Shown: in pieces, positions 39,729 through 47,418 of the stretch
How positions within the stretch are numbered: the first letter of the stretch is position 1
How the letters are laid out: every line of letters begins with the position of its first letter
DNA from: a virus
Reading direction: 5' to 3' (one strand)
IMG/VR virus record: IMGVR_UViG_3300024054_000362
Coordinates: 124,001 to 188,000 of that record
DNA: 64,000 bases
The notes under the pieces: generated by a model
Seen by the model: only the letters and a program-made list of their open reading frames with translations
Database searches by the model: none
What the model was told of the DNA's origin: nothing
Translations under genes and position numbers: made by a program

Positions 39729-40922
39729 ATGAAGATCACGTCTTTCACGCTCGGCGGCGCGTTCGGCATCGACGCGATTCCGGTCTACATCACGTGCACT
39801 GTCGACGCCGATCGGCTCGATGCGTTCAAGATCACCGGTGTATCGCCGGTGCGCGCCAAGGAAATCGAGGTGCGTGTTCGTTCTGCGATCACGTCAGTCG
39901 GGCTGTGCGCGTGGCCAGTCGGTCAGGTGACGGTCGATGTCGATACCCGAGGCGCCAAGTTCCCTTCGGCAGCGCTCGATCTGCCGGTTGCTTGTGCGAT
40001 CGCGGGCGTGAACGTCGACGGACTGCTCGTCGCGGGCGAGCTTGGACTCGACGGGCGCACGCGTCCCGTGCGCGGCATCGTGCAGGCGACGCTCCTCGCC
40101 AAGAGCCTCGGGCTGCGCGGCGTGCTGATTCCTGCCGACAACGAACGTGACGCGAAGGAAACGATCGGCGATGCGATCGACGTCTATGTGCTCTCGCATC
40201 TCGTCGACTTGAACGGCGACATCGACGTTCTGAAGCTCGAATACACGGTGCGAACGTCGCGCACGAGGGCGACGTGTGACTTCTCCGAAGTCCGTGGACA
40301 GTCGGATGCGGTCTTGGCAATTGCAAACGCAGTCCGCACGCGCAGCAACGTGCTCCTGTCAGGACCGCCGGGCGTCGGAAAGACCATGATCGCGCGCCGG
40401 ATCCCAACGGTGCTCTCCGCGATGACCAAGGACGAACAGATCGACGTGACGGAAGCCTACAGCGCGGTCGGCATGTCCGACGGGCTCGTGACCGAGCGTC
40501 CGTTTCGCGCTCCGCACCATACGGTCTCGGTTTCTGCCTTGACGGGCGGCGGGATCGCGCCGCGTCCGGGCGAGGTTCAACTCGCAACCCACGGCGTGCT
40601 GTTCCTCGACGAAGTCGACCAGTTCTCGCGCGGCGCGATCGATGGTCTGGTCTCGACGCTGAATGCGATGCCGGTGGCGTCGCGGCCCCTCGTGGTCGCA
40701 GCTGCGAACCCCTGCCCGTGCGGCTGGCACGGTTCGACGGTGCGTCCCTGTGCGTGTTCCCCGGGGTCGATCAAGCGGCACGAGACGCGGGTCAACGAAG
40801 TGGCCGGGAAGTTGCGCCTGACGGTTCGTGTGGAGCTGCAGCATGTGGATCTCGCCCAGCTTCGTACGGCGCCGGTCGGCGAGTCGAGCGCGACGATTGC
40901 CGCCCGAATCGCCGGCTGCTAG
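39729..40922 (+). CDS. ComM/YifB-like Mg-chelatase-type AAA+ ATPase
   Basis: 397 residues. The N-terminal 190 form the Lon-protease-like ChlI domain (GVSPVRAKEIEVRVRSAI, KFPSAALDLPVACAI, GELGLDGRTRPVRG). The AAA+ core has Walker A GPPGVGKT, Walker B GVLFLDEVD and the family signature AANPCPCGWHG with CAC downstream. ComM is a branch-migrating helicase acting in natural transformation. The usual C-terminal lid domain is missing or very short (family about 500 residues). On a phage, a role in recombination of injected or homologous DNA is plausible. Confidence 0.85.
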   Translation: MKITSFTLGGAFGIDAIPVYITCTVDADRLDAFKITGVSPVRAKEIEVRVRSAITSVGLCAWPVGQVTVDVDTRGAKFPSAALDLPVACAIAGVNVDGLLVAGELGLDGRTRPVRGIVQATLLAKSLGLRGVLIPADNERDAKETIGDAIDVYVLSHLVDLNGDIDVLKLEYTVRTSRTRATCDFSEVRGQSDAVLAIANAVRTRSNVLLSGPPGVGKTMIARRIPTVLSAMTKDEQIDVTEAYSAVGMSDGLVTERPFRAPHHTVSVSALTGGGIAPRPGEVQLATHGVLFLDEVDQFSRGAIDGLVSTLNAMPVASRPLVVAAANPCPCGWHGSTVRPCACSPGSIKRHETRVNEVAGKLRLTVRVELQHVDLAQLRTAPVGESSATIAARIAGC

Positions 40923-40947
40923 ATTTACTCTCGCTTTGTTGAATAAG
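40923..40947 (+). promoter_or_regulatory. TTACTCTCGCTTTGT motif
   Basis: TTTACTCTCGCTTTGT followed by TGAATAAG starts at the stop codon of the ComM-like gene and lies about 40 nt before ATG 40988. It is one of the three best copies. Confidence 0.65.
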
Positions 40948-40987
40948 ATGCCTTCCTCAGGCGTCTACTGTCATGAAAGACAGAAGA

Positions 40988-41155
40988 ATGAGCGACGAGA
41001 ACAACGACAAAGCTCCCTGGGCAGACGACGTGTGGCGTGCCATCTGGGCCCGAATCACGACGCGGCGTGAATGGCGTCGAAAGCGTAACGAGCGTCGCGT
41101 ACAGCGTCGCCTTTGCGCGTTTGCTGAACCCTTCAAAGCTGAAGGGAAAGGATAG
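40988..41155 (+). CDS. Small basic protein of unknown function
   Basis: 55 residues (ATG 40973 is an in-frame alternative). Trp/Arg-rich (WADDVWRAIWARITTRREWR). First gene after a TTACTCTCG motif. Not recognised. Confidence 0.55.
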   Translation: MSDENNDKAPWADDVWRAIWARITTRREWRRKRNERRVQRRLCAFAEPFKAEGKG

Positions 41156-41161
41156 AAATCG

Positions 41162-41716
41162 ATGCGCGAGCGAGCAGTCGGTGGGTACGAGCCGGATGAC
41201 GTCGAACAGCGTGAGCTGGTCGAGCTGTGGCACCTCTCGCGGGGGATGGCGCCGTTCAGTGTCGAGCTGCTTTCGAAGCACGGCACGCCGCGCGGCGTCC
41301 GAATCGCGTGGGTGGTCGATGAGTACATGAAGCAGCACGAGGGCAAGCCGAACGTCAAGCGCAAGTGGATCTACGTCTGGTGTGAGGCTGCACTCGGTCA
41401 CTTGGTCGATCGCACGGTCACCGAGGTCGACTCACGCGGGCGCGGCGGCGTGGTCGCCGCTCAGCAGTGGATGTCGTGCTGCACGCATCACGCGACCGGT
41501 GGACCGACAACGGTCGCGTGCTCCGACGAAGTCTGGCACCGCCGCGCGCGAGTTCGCGTCCACGGTGGTGAAGTCACCGTCGGCGTGACTCGTATCTCGG
41601 ACGTCGTGCCGCGCGATGATCTCAAGGTCTGCAAGGAGTGCAAGCTGCCGCGCCTCATGCACGGCACGCCGATGACCAACTGTACTGCGATGACGTCGTC
41701 ACCGAGGAGCAAGTGA
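41162..41716 (+). CDS. Protein of unknown function with C-terminal Cys pair
   Basis: 184 residues. Helical first half (DDVEQRELVELWHLSRGMAP), CCTHH in the middle and CKECKLPRLMHG near the end. Not recognised. Confidence 0.6.
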   Translation: MRERAVGGYEPDDVEQRELVELWHLSRGMAPFSVELLSKHGTPRGVRIAWVVDEYMKQHEGKPNVKRKWIYVWCEAALGHLVDRTVTEVDSRGRGGVVAAQQWMSCCTHHATGGPTTVACSDEVWHRRARVRVHGGEVTVGVTRISDVVPRDDLKVCKECKLPRLMHGTPMTNCTAMTSSPRSK

Positions 41717-42069
41717 TGCGAGGCCGACGGAAGCAGTCACCACCGCCTCCCCAGTCACCGCCTTTCCAAAAGGGTATTACGGCGTGGCTTGCAGCGAAGA
41801 CGCAGATGGATACGGACGGACTTACCGTTAATCTATTTCGTCAAGTCGCGAAATGTATGTACGCGGAGTTGGCGGAGGAAGTTTCACCTACGCTCGGTGG
41901 CCGTCAACGTTGGCGGCATCACCCGACGCTTCGAACAGCGGCGCTTCGTGCGAGGCGCAACGCGAGCCAACTGAGTCCGACGACGCTCCCGACTACAACT
42001 AGACCGGCGGCGACCTTTGCACCCGTCGATGACGTCGGCGGCGCGGCTGGCTTCACGAGCGCGAGTTGA
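41716..42069 (+). CDS. Possible protein of unknown function
   Basis: 117 residues. The first 55 (Pro-rich start, then a helix with ITAWLAAKTQMDTDGLTVNL) look natural. The last 50 lie opposite the M23 gene and look like its shadow. The real stop may be lost, or the gene may extend by convergent overlap. Confidence 0.4.
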   Translation: MRGRRKQSPPPPQSPPFQKGITAWLAAKTQMDTDGLTVNLFRQVAKCMYAELAEEVSPTLGGRQRWRHHPTLRTAALRARRNASQLSPTTLPTTTRPAATFAPVDDVGGAAGFTSAS

Positions 42070-42506
42070 TCTTTCAACCACTGGTTTGGATCGATCGTGT
42101 TCGGTGGGATGACCCCAAGACGTTGCTTGCGGACCTCCCAGTGCGTGTGCCCAGTGGCCGCGTCGAATTTCGCGAGGAGCGTGCCCTCAAGCACCGTCTG
42201 ACCAGGACGCACCGTGATCGAATTGAAATCGAGATGCGAGAGCAGGTGGAAGAAGCCACTCTTGCCCTGCATTAGTACAACGCCGGGACCGTAGCCGACA
42301 AACGGCGCTGAGTTGCCGTCGGCAACATCGATGACGGTACCGTCCTCGGGTGCGAACACCTGCGGCGCGGTCGCGAACATGTCGACCCCGAAGTGCTGAC
42401 ACGGGAACGTCCCGATGCCGCACGAGCCGTCGGCAGGCGTTTGTCGAACGCACCCGAAGCAACCCGTCCGGTGCGTGTCGAACGGTCCGGTCGGGAAGCG
42501 CGCCAC
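41919..42506 (-). CDS. M23 peptidase with C-terminal membrane anchor, second copy
   Basis: 195 residues from GTG. M23 fold: QHFGVDMF supplies H-x3-D, HLLSHLD and GHTHWEV supply the H-x-H pair. Three Cys in the N-terminal 35 residues could form a disulphide. C-terminus has GSVVGLSWLALRLARSA, nearly the same helix as in the 36681 peptidase. The peptidase domains themselves are diverged. Downstream partner of the C39 peptidase gene. Confidence 0.8.
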   Translation of the reverse strand: MARFPTGPFDTHRTGCFGCVRQTPADGSCGIGTFPCQHFGVDMFATAPQVFAPEDGTVIDVADGNSAPFVGYGPGVVLMQGKSGFFHLLSHLDFNSITVRPGQTVLEGTLLAKFDAATGHTHWEVRKQRLGVIPPNTIDPNQWLKDQLALVKPAAPPTSSTGAKVAAGLVVVGSVVGLSWLALRLARSAAVRSVG

Positions 42507-42507
42507 G

Positions 42508-43122
42508 TTACGCCGCCCTGCGACGACGCGCCATCACGACGCCGACGGTGATCGAAGCCGCAACGATCGCGCCTGTGATCACGAGTGCGAAGAAGCGCTT
42601 GGGAGGCGATGGCGTCGCATCGGCGAGCATCATCTTCTTGCGCCGGGGGATTACAACCACGCCGACGCGGTCACGGAACTGCCAGCGCTGATCGAATTCG
42701 CGGCGTGAGATCGTGCGACGATTGCCGCGAACGTTCGGGTCCATAACGACCACGTTGGTCGGCTTCACCTTGGTGGCGACGACGAAGTGGCCTTGGCCTG
42801 GACGTGTGAAGCTGCGGATCGCTACGATCACTGGAACATCGCTGTTGGTGTACGACCCCAACTCGTCGATGTTGCTGAAGCGCCGTGTCTGTGCGAAGTA
42901 GTTGCGTCGACGGGCGGCCATCGTGACCTGCCATGCCGTGGAGCCCGCCTTGGGATCGATGCCGATTTCGCGGATCAGAGTCGACTCGTCGACGTGATCG
43001 CCCCAGTGTCCCATCACCGCCTTGAGTGCGGCGGCACCGCACGAGTATGGCTGGATCTGTTGGTAGGGCGCTACCTCACCCAACCCAGCATCACCAAGAC
43101 CTTGGGATTGTAGTGCCAACAT
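42508..43122 (-). CDS. C39-like cysteine peptidase with C-terminal membrane anchor
   Basis: 204 residues. Catalytic Cys in QPYSCGAAALKAVMGHWG near residue 28, His in GHFVVATK, Asp in VVMDPN. C39 peptidases cut after double-Gly leader motifs. C-terminus is a membrane helix (LVITGAIVAASITVGVVMAR) ending in RRRRAA. The protein's own N-terminus, MLALQSQGLGDAGLG, resembles those of 50332 and 6765. It could process virion proteins or attack host proteins. Confidence 0.8.
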   Translation of the reverse strand: MLALQSQGLGDAGLGEVAPYQQIQPYSCGAAALKAVMGHWGDHVDESTLIREIGIDPKAGSTAWQVTMAARRRNYFAQTRRFSNIDELGSYTNSDVPVIVAIRSFTRPGQGHFVVATKVKPTNVVVMDPNVRGNRRTISRREFDQRWQFRDRVGVVVIPRRKKMMLADATPSPPKRFFALVITGAIVAASITVGVVMARRRRAA

Positions 43123-43154
43123 TGTCCGCGTACTTCGAATGGTATCATGCTGCG
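43123..43154. promoter_or_regulatory. Compact bidirectional promoter, no palindrome
   Basis: Between divergent starts 43122 (-) and 43155 (+). AATGGTATCATGC contains TATCAT ending 6 nt before GTG 43155 and TACCAT on the other strand. Unlike most late-type promoters here, it has no GATCGC palindrome. Confidence 0.5.
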
Positions 43155-43730
43155 GTGCCGCGCCACGTGATCACCGCGCCGGACGATCCTCCGACGATGA
43201 CCTGTCCTTCGGGACCGATGGTCTATCTCGCAGGCCCGATCCAGGGCTCGGCGAACTGGCAGATGGAGGCGATCCAAATTCTTGATGATCTGGCGCCTGA
43301 GCTTCACGTCGCGTCGCCGCGGGCGAAGGACTTCAAGGGTGGCGCCGAGAGGTTTCTTGCGTGGGAGCAGCAGGCACTTGTTCGTGCGGCGGCGGACGGC
43401 GTCGTGTTGTTCTGGTTGGCGAAGGAGACCAAGCATCACTGCAGTCGACCGTATGCTGCGAACGCACGCTTCGAACTGGGCGAGCTGGCCGTGAAGGCGG
43501 CCACAGGTCTTTTGTGCGTCGTCGTTGGAATCGAACAAGGTTTCCCGGGCGGGAAGTACTTGCAGCGTCGGTTGACACTCTCGTACCCACAGATTCCGAT
43601 CTGTCGAACACTTCGTCAGACGTGTGCGGTTGCGGCCGAGCGTGCTTGCGTCGACACGCTCTCAGCGGCGCTTCCACGATCGTTGGCCGAGCTGTTCGTG
43701 GTGCCGTCGTTCGGCCGGAACAACGGTTAG
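43155..43730 (+). CDS. Nucleoside 2-deoxyribosyltransferase-like protein
   Basis: 191 residues from GTG 43155 (ATG 43197 alternative). PMVYLAGPIQGSANWQ, then FLAWEQQALVRAAADGVVLF and a Glu in ARFELGELAVKA match the Nuc_deoxyri_tr2 family, which exchanges or hydrolyses nucleobases. Fits nucleotide remodelling with pyrF, NUDIX and thymidylate kinase. The C-terminal 60 residues are an extra region. Confidence 0.75.
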   Translation: MPRHVITAPDDPPTMTCPSGPMVYLAGPIQGSANWQMEAIQILDDLAPELHVASPRAKDFKGGAERFLAWEQQALVRAAADGVVLFWLAKETKHHCSRPYAANARFELGELAVKAATGLLCVVVGIEQGFPGGKYLQRRLTLSYPQIPICRTLRQTCAVAAERACVDTLSAALPRSLAELFVVPSFGRNNG

Positions 43731-44116
43731 AAGCCAGCGCGCTTGAGTGCTTCGTCGATCTCTTCTTCGACGGCTCTGGCGAGGTTGTGCTTCTGATCGA
43801 TGGTGAGGCGCTTCCACGCCTGTACAGTCATCCTTTCGGGCGACTGCCACTCGAACACGCCGACCATCTGCGTGAGCGCCGCGACCTTGCTCCTGCTTCG
43901 ACTGAATACAACGCGTTCCGCGAGCCACTTCGGGCCGAAGCCGTAGTTGCCTCCGAGCAACCAGCCAACTCGCTCCCCAACAATTTGGGGCGTATCGCGC
44001 ATGGCCTCGAAGAAGTCGTCGCGCGCTGCTTGTCGATCGACGAGCGGAGCTGCGTTGACTTCCTGGGCCTGCCTGCGCGCGATCGCGATCTCGCGCTTCT
44101 CGTAGTCACCGGACAT
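43727..44116 (-). CDS. Helical protein of unknown function
   Basis: 129 residues. Charged helices throughout (DYEKREIAIARRQAQEVNAA, IDQKHNLARAVEEEIDEALK) with a GGNYGFGPKW turn. Second gene after the basic Cys protein at 44380. Not recognised. Confidence 0.65.
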   Translation of the reverse strand: MSGDYEKREIAIARRQAQEVNAAPLVDRQAARDDFFEAMRDTPQIVGERVGWLLGGNYGFGPKWLAERVVFSRSRSKVAALTQMVGVFEWQSPERMTVQAWKRLTIDQKHNLARAVEEEIDEALKRAGF

Positions 44117-44119
44117 GAG

Positions 44120-44380
44120 TTACCGATGGCGACGGCGACGGGCGATCTTCTTGAGGGCCATCATCTTGCCGCCGCTTCCGACGACCTTGTACGACGTCTT
44201 GCGCCCGCGCTTCAGCGGACAGACGCGGATTTTGCCGACGGGGCAGTAGCGACCTTTGCCCTTGTAGCGGCGGCCACCGATCTTGATGCTGCAGTCGCTG
44301 GCCGTGAACGTTCGGCAGTAGGCCGACTTGCCGTGCCGAGCAGCCGTGAACCGACGACGACGCTTTCTGCGCTTTGCCAT
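44120..44380 (-). CDS. Small Arg/Lys-rich Cys protein, putative virion component
   Basis: 86 residues, basic at both ends (MAKRRKRRRRF and KKIARRRRHR). Four Cys in YCRTFTASDCSIKIGG, RYCPV and RVCPLK could form disulphides or a zinc site. Composition matches the Arg-tailed block at 51-56 kb. TATGGA ends 6 nt before the ATG, predicting a leaderless mRNA. Confidence 0.65.
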   Translation of the reverse strand: MAKRRKRRRRFTAARHGKSAYCRTFTASDCSIKIGGRRYKGKGRYCPVGKIRVCPLKRGRKTSYKVVGSGGKMMALKKIARRRRHR

Positions 44381-44386
44381 ACCCTA

Positions 44387-44446
44387 TCCATACCATCGAT
44401 CGCGCACGGGAAGCGAGTTGATCGCGCGAGCGATCGGGGGTACCGT
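44387..44446. promoter_or_regulatory. Divergent promoter pair with palindrome and half-site
   Basis: GATCGCGCGAGCGATC (44420-44435), then GGGGGTACCGT (hexamer 44441-44446) serving the plus-strand genes. A half-site GATCGCGC (44398-44405) precedes TATGGA (44392-44387) for the minus-strand gene at 44380. Confidence 0.7.
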
Positions 44447-44452
44447 TCAGGC

Positions 44453-44497
44453 ACCTCGCTCGACTTCGTCGAGCCCGGCTACGGCTAGGAGGCGATC
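44453..44497 (+). promoter_or_regulatory. Hairpin leader shared with the 49570 gene
   Basis: ACCTCG, a 6-bp hairpin (CTCGAC-TTC-GTCGAG, 44459-44473), then CCGGCTACGGC and AGGAGG before ATG 44498. The 49570 gene has the same order with a different stem sequence, so the pairing rather than the sequence is conserved. Confidence 0.65.
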
Positions 44498-44848
44498 ATG
44501 GCTCTGGTTCTGAAACGCGAAGGCGCGTCGCCCAATCTTCTGAAGTACAGCGTCGTGGCCGACGCCGAGGGCGGTGAAGTCGTGTTGAGCCGTGATGCCT
44601 TGATTCGAGACACCGTACGCGGACCCTTGCAGACGTACGTCGAACGCGGTGTTCGCGTCGACGATCCCTGCCGCTACCTCCTGTGCAACCCGTCGATGCG
44701 GACTTTCGTGACGCCACGGACGTTCGCGCGAGTTGCTGTCGACGCGGTCACCGAAGGTCCGTCGTCGGCAGTCGCCTTCAAGATCATGGCAGAGCCCAAC
44801 GCGACTGCGATCGTTGCGCTCGAATTTCGACACACACTCGCAGCGTAA
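44498..44848 (+). CDS. Putative virion structural protein
   Basis: 116 residues. Beta-rich (LLKYSVVADAEGGEVVLSRD, AVAFKIMAEPNATAIVALEF) with two Cys. It is first after a palindromic promoter and hairpin leader with a consensus RBS, signs of heavy expression, and precedes a candidate coat protein. Structural role inferred; family not recognised. Confidence 0.65.
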   Translation: MALVLKREGASPNLLKYSVVADAEGGEVVLSRDALIRDTVRGPLQTYVERGVRVDDPCRYLLCNPSMRTFVTPRTFARVAVDAVTEGPSSAVAFKIMAEPNATAIVALEFRHTLAA

Positions 44849-44857
44849 AGGGACCCC

Positions 44858-45250
44858 ATGAGCAAGAACGCAGGACAACTTCTTTGGAACCGCCAACGGA
44901 TCAATCTCCCGGCGGGAACGACGCAAGTCAACACCGGTCTCACCCAGATCAACCGGTCGTTCGAAAGCGAGTCGATCGGCGAACCACCACTCGGTGTGAC
45001 TGCGGCGCCTCCAGGGCCGGCGCCTGGCACGTTGCCGGCATCACGTGTCCAGGTCATCCCGCTCGCTCAGACGGACAAGTGGGCCAACGTCACCCACGGC
45101 GAGCCGTACCTCAACCCGGCGACGAACACGATTTTCGTCGCGTTTCAGAACGCCTCTGAGATTGGCATCACCGATCTCAACGTCCTGTTCTGGTTGCCGC
45201 ACTCGATGATCGGTCCGGGCGACGCCGATACGTACAACCTCGCGGACTAG
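44858..45250 (+). CDS. Candidate coat protein, paralogue of 49175-49570
   Basis: 130 residues. Shares with the 49570 protein its start (AGQLLWNRQR), middle (NRSFESESIGEPPLGVT) and end (PHSMIGPGDADTYN). The first half is extended; the second half (NTIFVAFQNASEIGITDLNV then LFW) looks like a single beta sandwich. Expression signals and duplication suggest a major, paired virion protein, as in double or single jelly-roll capsids. No database match was possible. Confidence 0.65.
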   Translation: MSKNAGQLLWNRQRINLPAGTTQVNTGLTQINRSFESESIGEPPLGVTAAPPGPAPGTLPASRVQVIPLAQTDKWANVTHGEPYLNPATNTIFVAFQNASEIGITDLNVLFWLPHSMIGPGDADTYNLAD

Positions 45251-45257
45251 TCGGAAC

Positions 45258-45749
45258 ATGCTCCGGCGGTATTGCTGGAACGATCCATCGACGTTCCTCG
45301 ACGCGCTTCGAGGGGAGGTTCTTCGTCGCGCATCACTCACGCCGTCGTTCTTCTCGCACAACGTCGGCGGTTGGCGCTCCGAAGACGATTTTTTCGAATG
45401 GCCGTTGGAGCAGGCGACACAGCTCCGTGTGCGCTTCGCCGAGATCGTCGGTGAGTTACCGTCGACCAAGGACCCTCATACGTACCGGTATCGTGCATGG
45501 GCGATCGTGAACCGCGCAGGTAGTTTCCACCGCAGACACGTCCACGGAGGATCTATCTGGTCGGGCGTCTTCTATGTCGACGCGGGCGGTCATCCGAGTG
45601 CGCGAACACTTTTCGAAATCGAAGGACGAGTCTTTCACATCGATCCAGAATCGGGCCTGATGACGGTGTTTCCGTCGTGCACACCTCACAGCGTAGAACC
45701 TCACCTCGGCGGCGGCGAACGCGTTACGATCGCCTTTGACGCATATTAG
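45258..45749 (+). CDS. 2OG-Fe(II) oxygenase-like protein
   Basis: 163 residues. The core resembles the phage/marine 2OG-Fe(II) oxygenase family 5 type: AIVNRAGSFHRRHVHGGSIW, then SGVFYVD, FHIDPESGLMTVFPSCTPHS and RVTIAFD. These supply the metal His residues and the C-terminal His-x-V and Arg. Likely modifies a protein or small molecule; substrate unknown. Adjacent to coat-like genes. The collagen-like stalk rich in Pro/Thr is a conceivable substrate. Confidence 0.7.
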   Translation: MLRRYCWNDPSTFLDALRGEVLRRASLTPSFFSHNVGGWRSEDDFFEWPLEQATQLRVRFAEIVGELPSTKDPHTYRYRAWAIVNRAGSFHRRHVHGGSIWSGVFYVDAGGHPSARTLFEIEGRVFHIDPESGLMTVFPSCTPHSVEPHLGGGERVTIAFDAY

Positions 45750-45758
45750 GAGGCACAC

Positions 45759-45941
45759 ATGTTAGCGATGACGTTTAGTGGTCCGCGTGGCGGACACGGT
45801 GGAGGGCACGGTGGTGGCGGACATGGCGGTGGACACGGCGGTGGCGGTTTCCGTCGCGGCGGCGGTTTTCGTCGCGGCGGTGGATGGTGGCCCAACTACT
45901 ACGGCTACGGTCCTGAGGTTGTAGTCCTCCCGCCCGTATAG
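45759..45941 (+). CDS. Gly/His-rich protein ending at a suspicious amber codon
   Basis: 60 residues. GGHGGGHGGGGHGGGHGG and FRRGGGFRRGGG repeats end in YYGYGPEVVVLPPV then TAG at 45939-45941. The same frame continues without break for another 36 codons to TGA at 46052, with natural-looking residues (CQFTIRMPTGEQIIVVGPCP). The pair reads like one protein split by an amber codon. Gly/His-rich chains may bind metal or form disordered coats. AGGAGG precedes the ATG. Confidence 0.6.
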   Translation: MLAMTFSGPRGGHGGGHGGGGHGGGHGGGGFRRGGGFRRGGGWWPNYYGYGPEVVVLPPV

Positions 45942-46038
45942 ACGGACTGTCAGTTCACGATCCGAATGCCGACCGGTGAGCAGATCATCGTGGTTGGTCC
46001 GTGTCCGACGGCGCTGACCCAACCCGTCAACGCGTTGA

Positions 46039-46728
46039 TCACGCCGCGCTGAGCGTTGTCAGCCGGCGTGCCGCGATCAACCAATCGGTGGCTTCATCCG
46101 GGATGGCTGTGTGTTCGGCGTGCGAGAGCGTGCGCCACGACGGTGGTACGTATCGTCGAGGGCTGGTGTTGTTGACGTGCGTCGATGCGATCAGGAAGGT
46201 CCGTGCAGGCATCGCTGGGCGTTCACGGTGTGCGTTGCACCAGAGGACGTCTTCGCCCGAGTCGACGTCATCGAAGGGATGCTTGTGCCAGAGGTCACGT
46301 AGGTATAGGAGCGACGCACCAACAGCTCCGGGAAGCTCGGCCGAATATGTGTACTGCCAGTAGTCGCCGGTTCGCAGGTCGAAGAACGGAAGTGTCCGTA
46401 GTCCTGAAACTGCGACACCGCCCGCACGAAGGACGCCAACCTGCTCTTGAAGTCGCCACGGTGCGTACCAATCGTCGTCATCCCAGTGCGCCACGATGGT
46501 GCCGCGAGCGTGCGTGAGCCCGAGGTTGCGTTTGGCGCCGAGTCTGAGGCCGTCTGTTTCGATGAACCGGATGCGTTCGTCGTTTGGCAGCAGTGACGCG
46601 ATTGGTCGTGGTCCGACGACGATCAGCTCACGATTGTCGTAGGTCTGTGCCTGCCAGCAGCGGAGCGTGAGAGGAATCCAGAGGGCGCGCCGAACGGTCG
46701 TCGGCATGATCGCACTTACGAGTGTCAT
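46039..46728 (-). CDS. Family 2 (GT-A) glycosyltransferase
   Basis: 229 residues. SAIMPTTVRRALWIPLTLRC start, LRLGAKRNLGLTHARG, the metal/nucleotide motif HWDDDDWYAPWRLQ near residue 84, and DVDSGEDVLWCN as the distal acidic region. Transfers a sugar from a nucleotide sugar to an unknown acceptor. Converges with the Gly/His-rich gene by 14 nt overlap. Confidence 0.8.
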   Translation of the reverse strand: MTLVSAIMPTTVRRALWIPLTLRCWQAQTYDNRELIVVGPRPIASLLPNDERIRFIETDGLRLGAKRNLGLTHARGTIVAHWDDDDWYAPWRLQEQVGVLRAGGVAVSGLRTLPFFDLRTGDYWQYTYSAELPGAVGASLLYLRDLWHKHPFDDVDSGEDVLWCNAHRERPAMPARTFLIASTHVNNTSPRRYVPPSWRTLSHAEHTAIPDEATDWLIAARRLTTLSAA

Positions 46729-46767
46729 CGTTGAAATCGGCGGTGAGGATCTTCATCATACCGTTCG

Positions 46768-47418
46768 ATGCAGGTGATCGTCAGCATGACGTCGATTCCG
46801 GCGCGCAACGGCCGACTCGCGTCGACGCTCGCCTCGTTGCAATCACAGACACGGCTGCCAGACGAGATTCGGCTCTACCTCGGGCCTGGATGTGCGCTCG
46901 TCGCAGACGTGACGTGCGTCGATGTTGAAGATCGCGGGCCGATCACCAAGTTGTCAGCGGTCGTGGATCCAGAAATTCCTGACGACGCGTTGATTGTTAC
47001 CGTCGACGACGACATCCTCTACGAACCGACTTGGCTGGAGACGTTGGTGGCTGCCGCTGAAGCGTCGCCGGGAGCGGTAGTTGGACGTTCGGGCTGGTTG
47101 GTTGCAGACTTCCTGCGTAGCGAGCATCACGGCTACTTCATCTGGGCGCAGGAAGACACGTGCGACGTCCTAGAAGGCTGGGCGGGCGTTGCCTATCGCA
47201 AGAGCTTCTTCGACGGATCCGTACTCGAACCGCCGCCGGAGTTTCGACTTGTCGATGACGTTTGGATCTCTGGTTACCTCTATCGGCGTGGTATCGAACG
47301 TCGCATCGTTCGTCCACCGATGGCCATCCCCGATCCGAAGGGTCTGCCGGGTCTTCACAACAGGTCTGACTTCGTCAAACTCAACCGCAAAGCCGCACGG
47401 ATCGCCTTCGCACCATGA
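46768..47418 (+). CDS. Glycosyltransferase-like protein
   Basis: 216 residues. IVSMTSIPARNGRLASTLAS, PITKLSAVVD, TVDDDILYEPTWLETLV with a D-D-D motif, and RLVDDVWISGYLYRRG resemble glycosyltransferases of the group often annotated in exopolysaccharide and capsule loci. Overlaps the next gene by 4 nt. Confidence 0.75.
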   Translation: MQVIVSMTSIPARNGRLASTLASLQSQTRLPDEIRLYLGPGCALVADVTCVDVEDRGPITKLSAVVDPEIPDDALIVTVDDDILYEPTWLETLVAAAEASPGAVVGRSGWLVADFLRSEHHGYFIWAQEDTCDVLEGWAGVAYRKSFFDGSVLEPPPEFRLVDDVWISGYLYRRGIERRIVRPPMAIPDPKGLPGLHNRSDFVKLNRKAARIAFAP

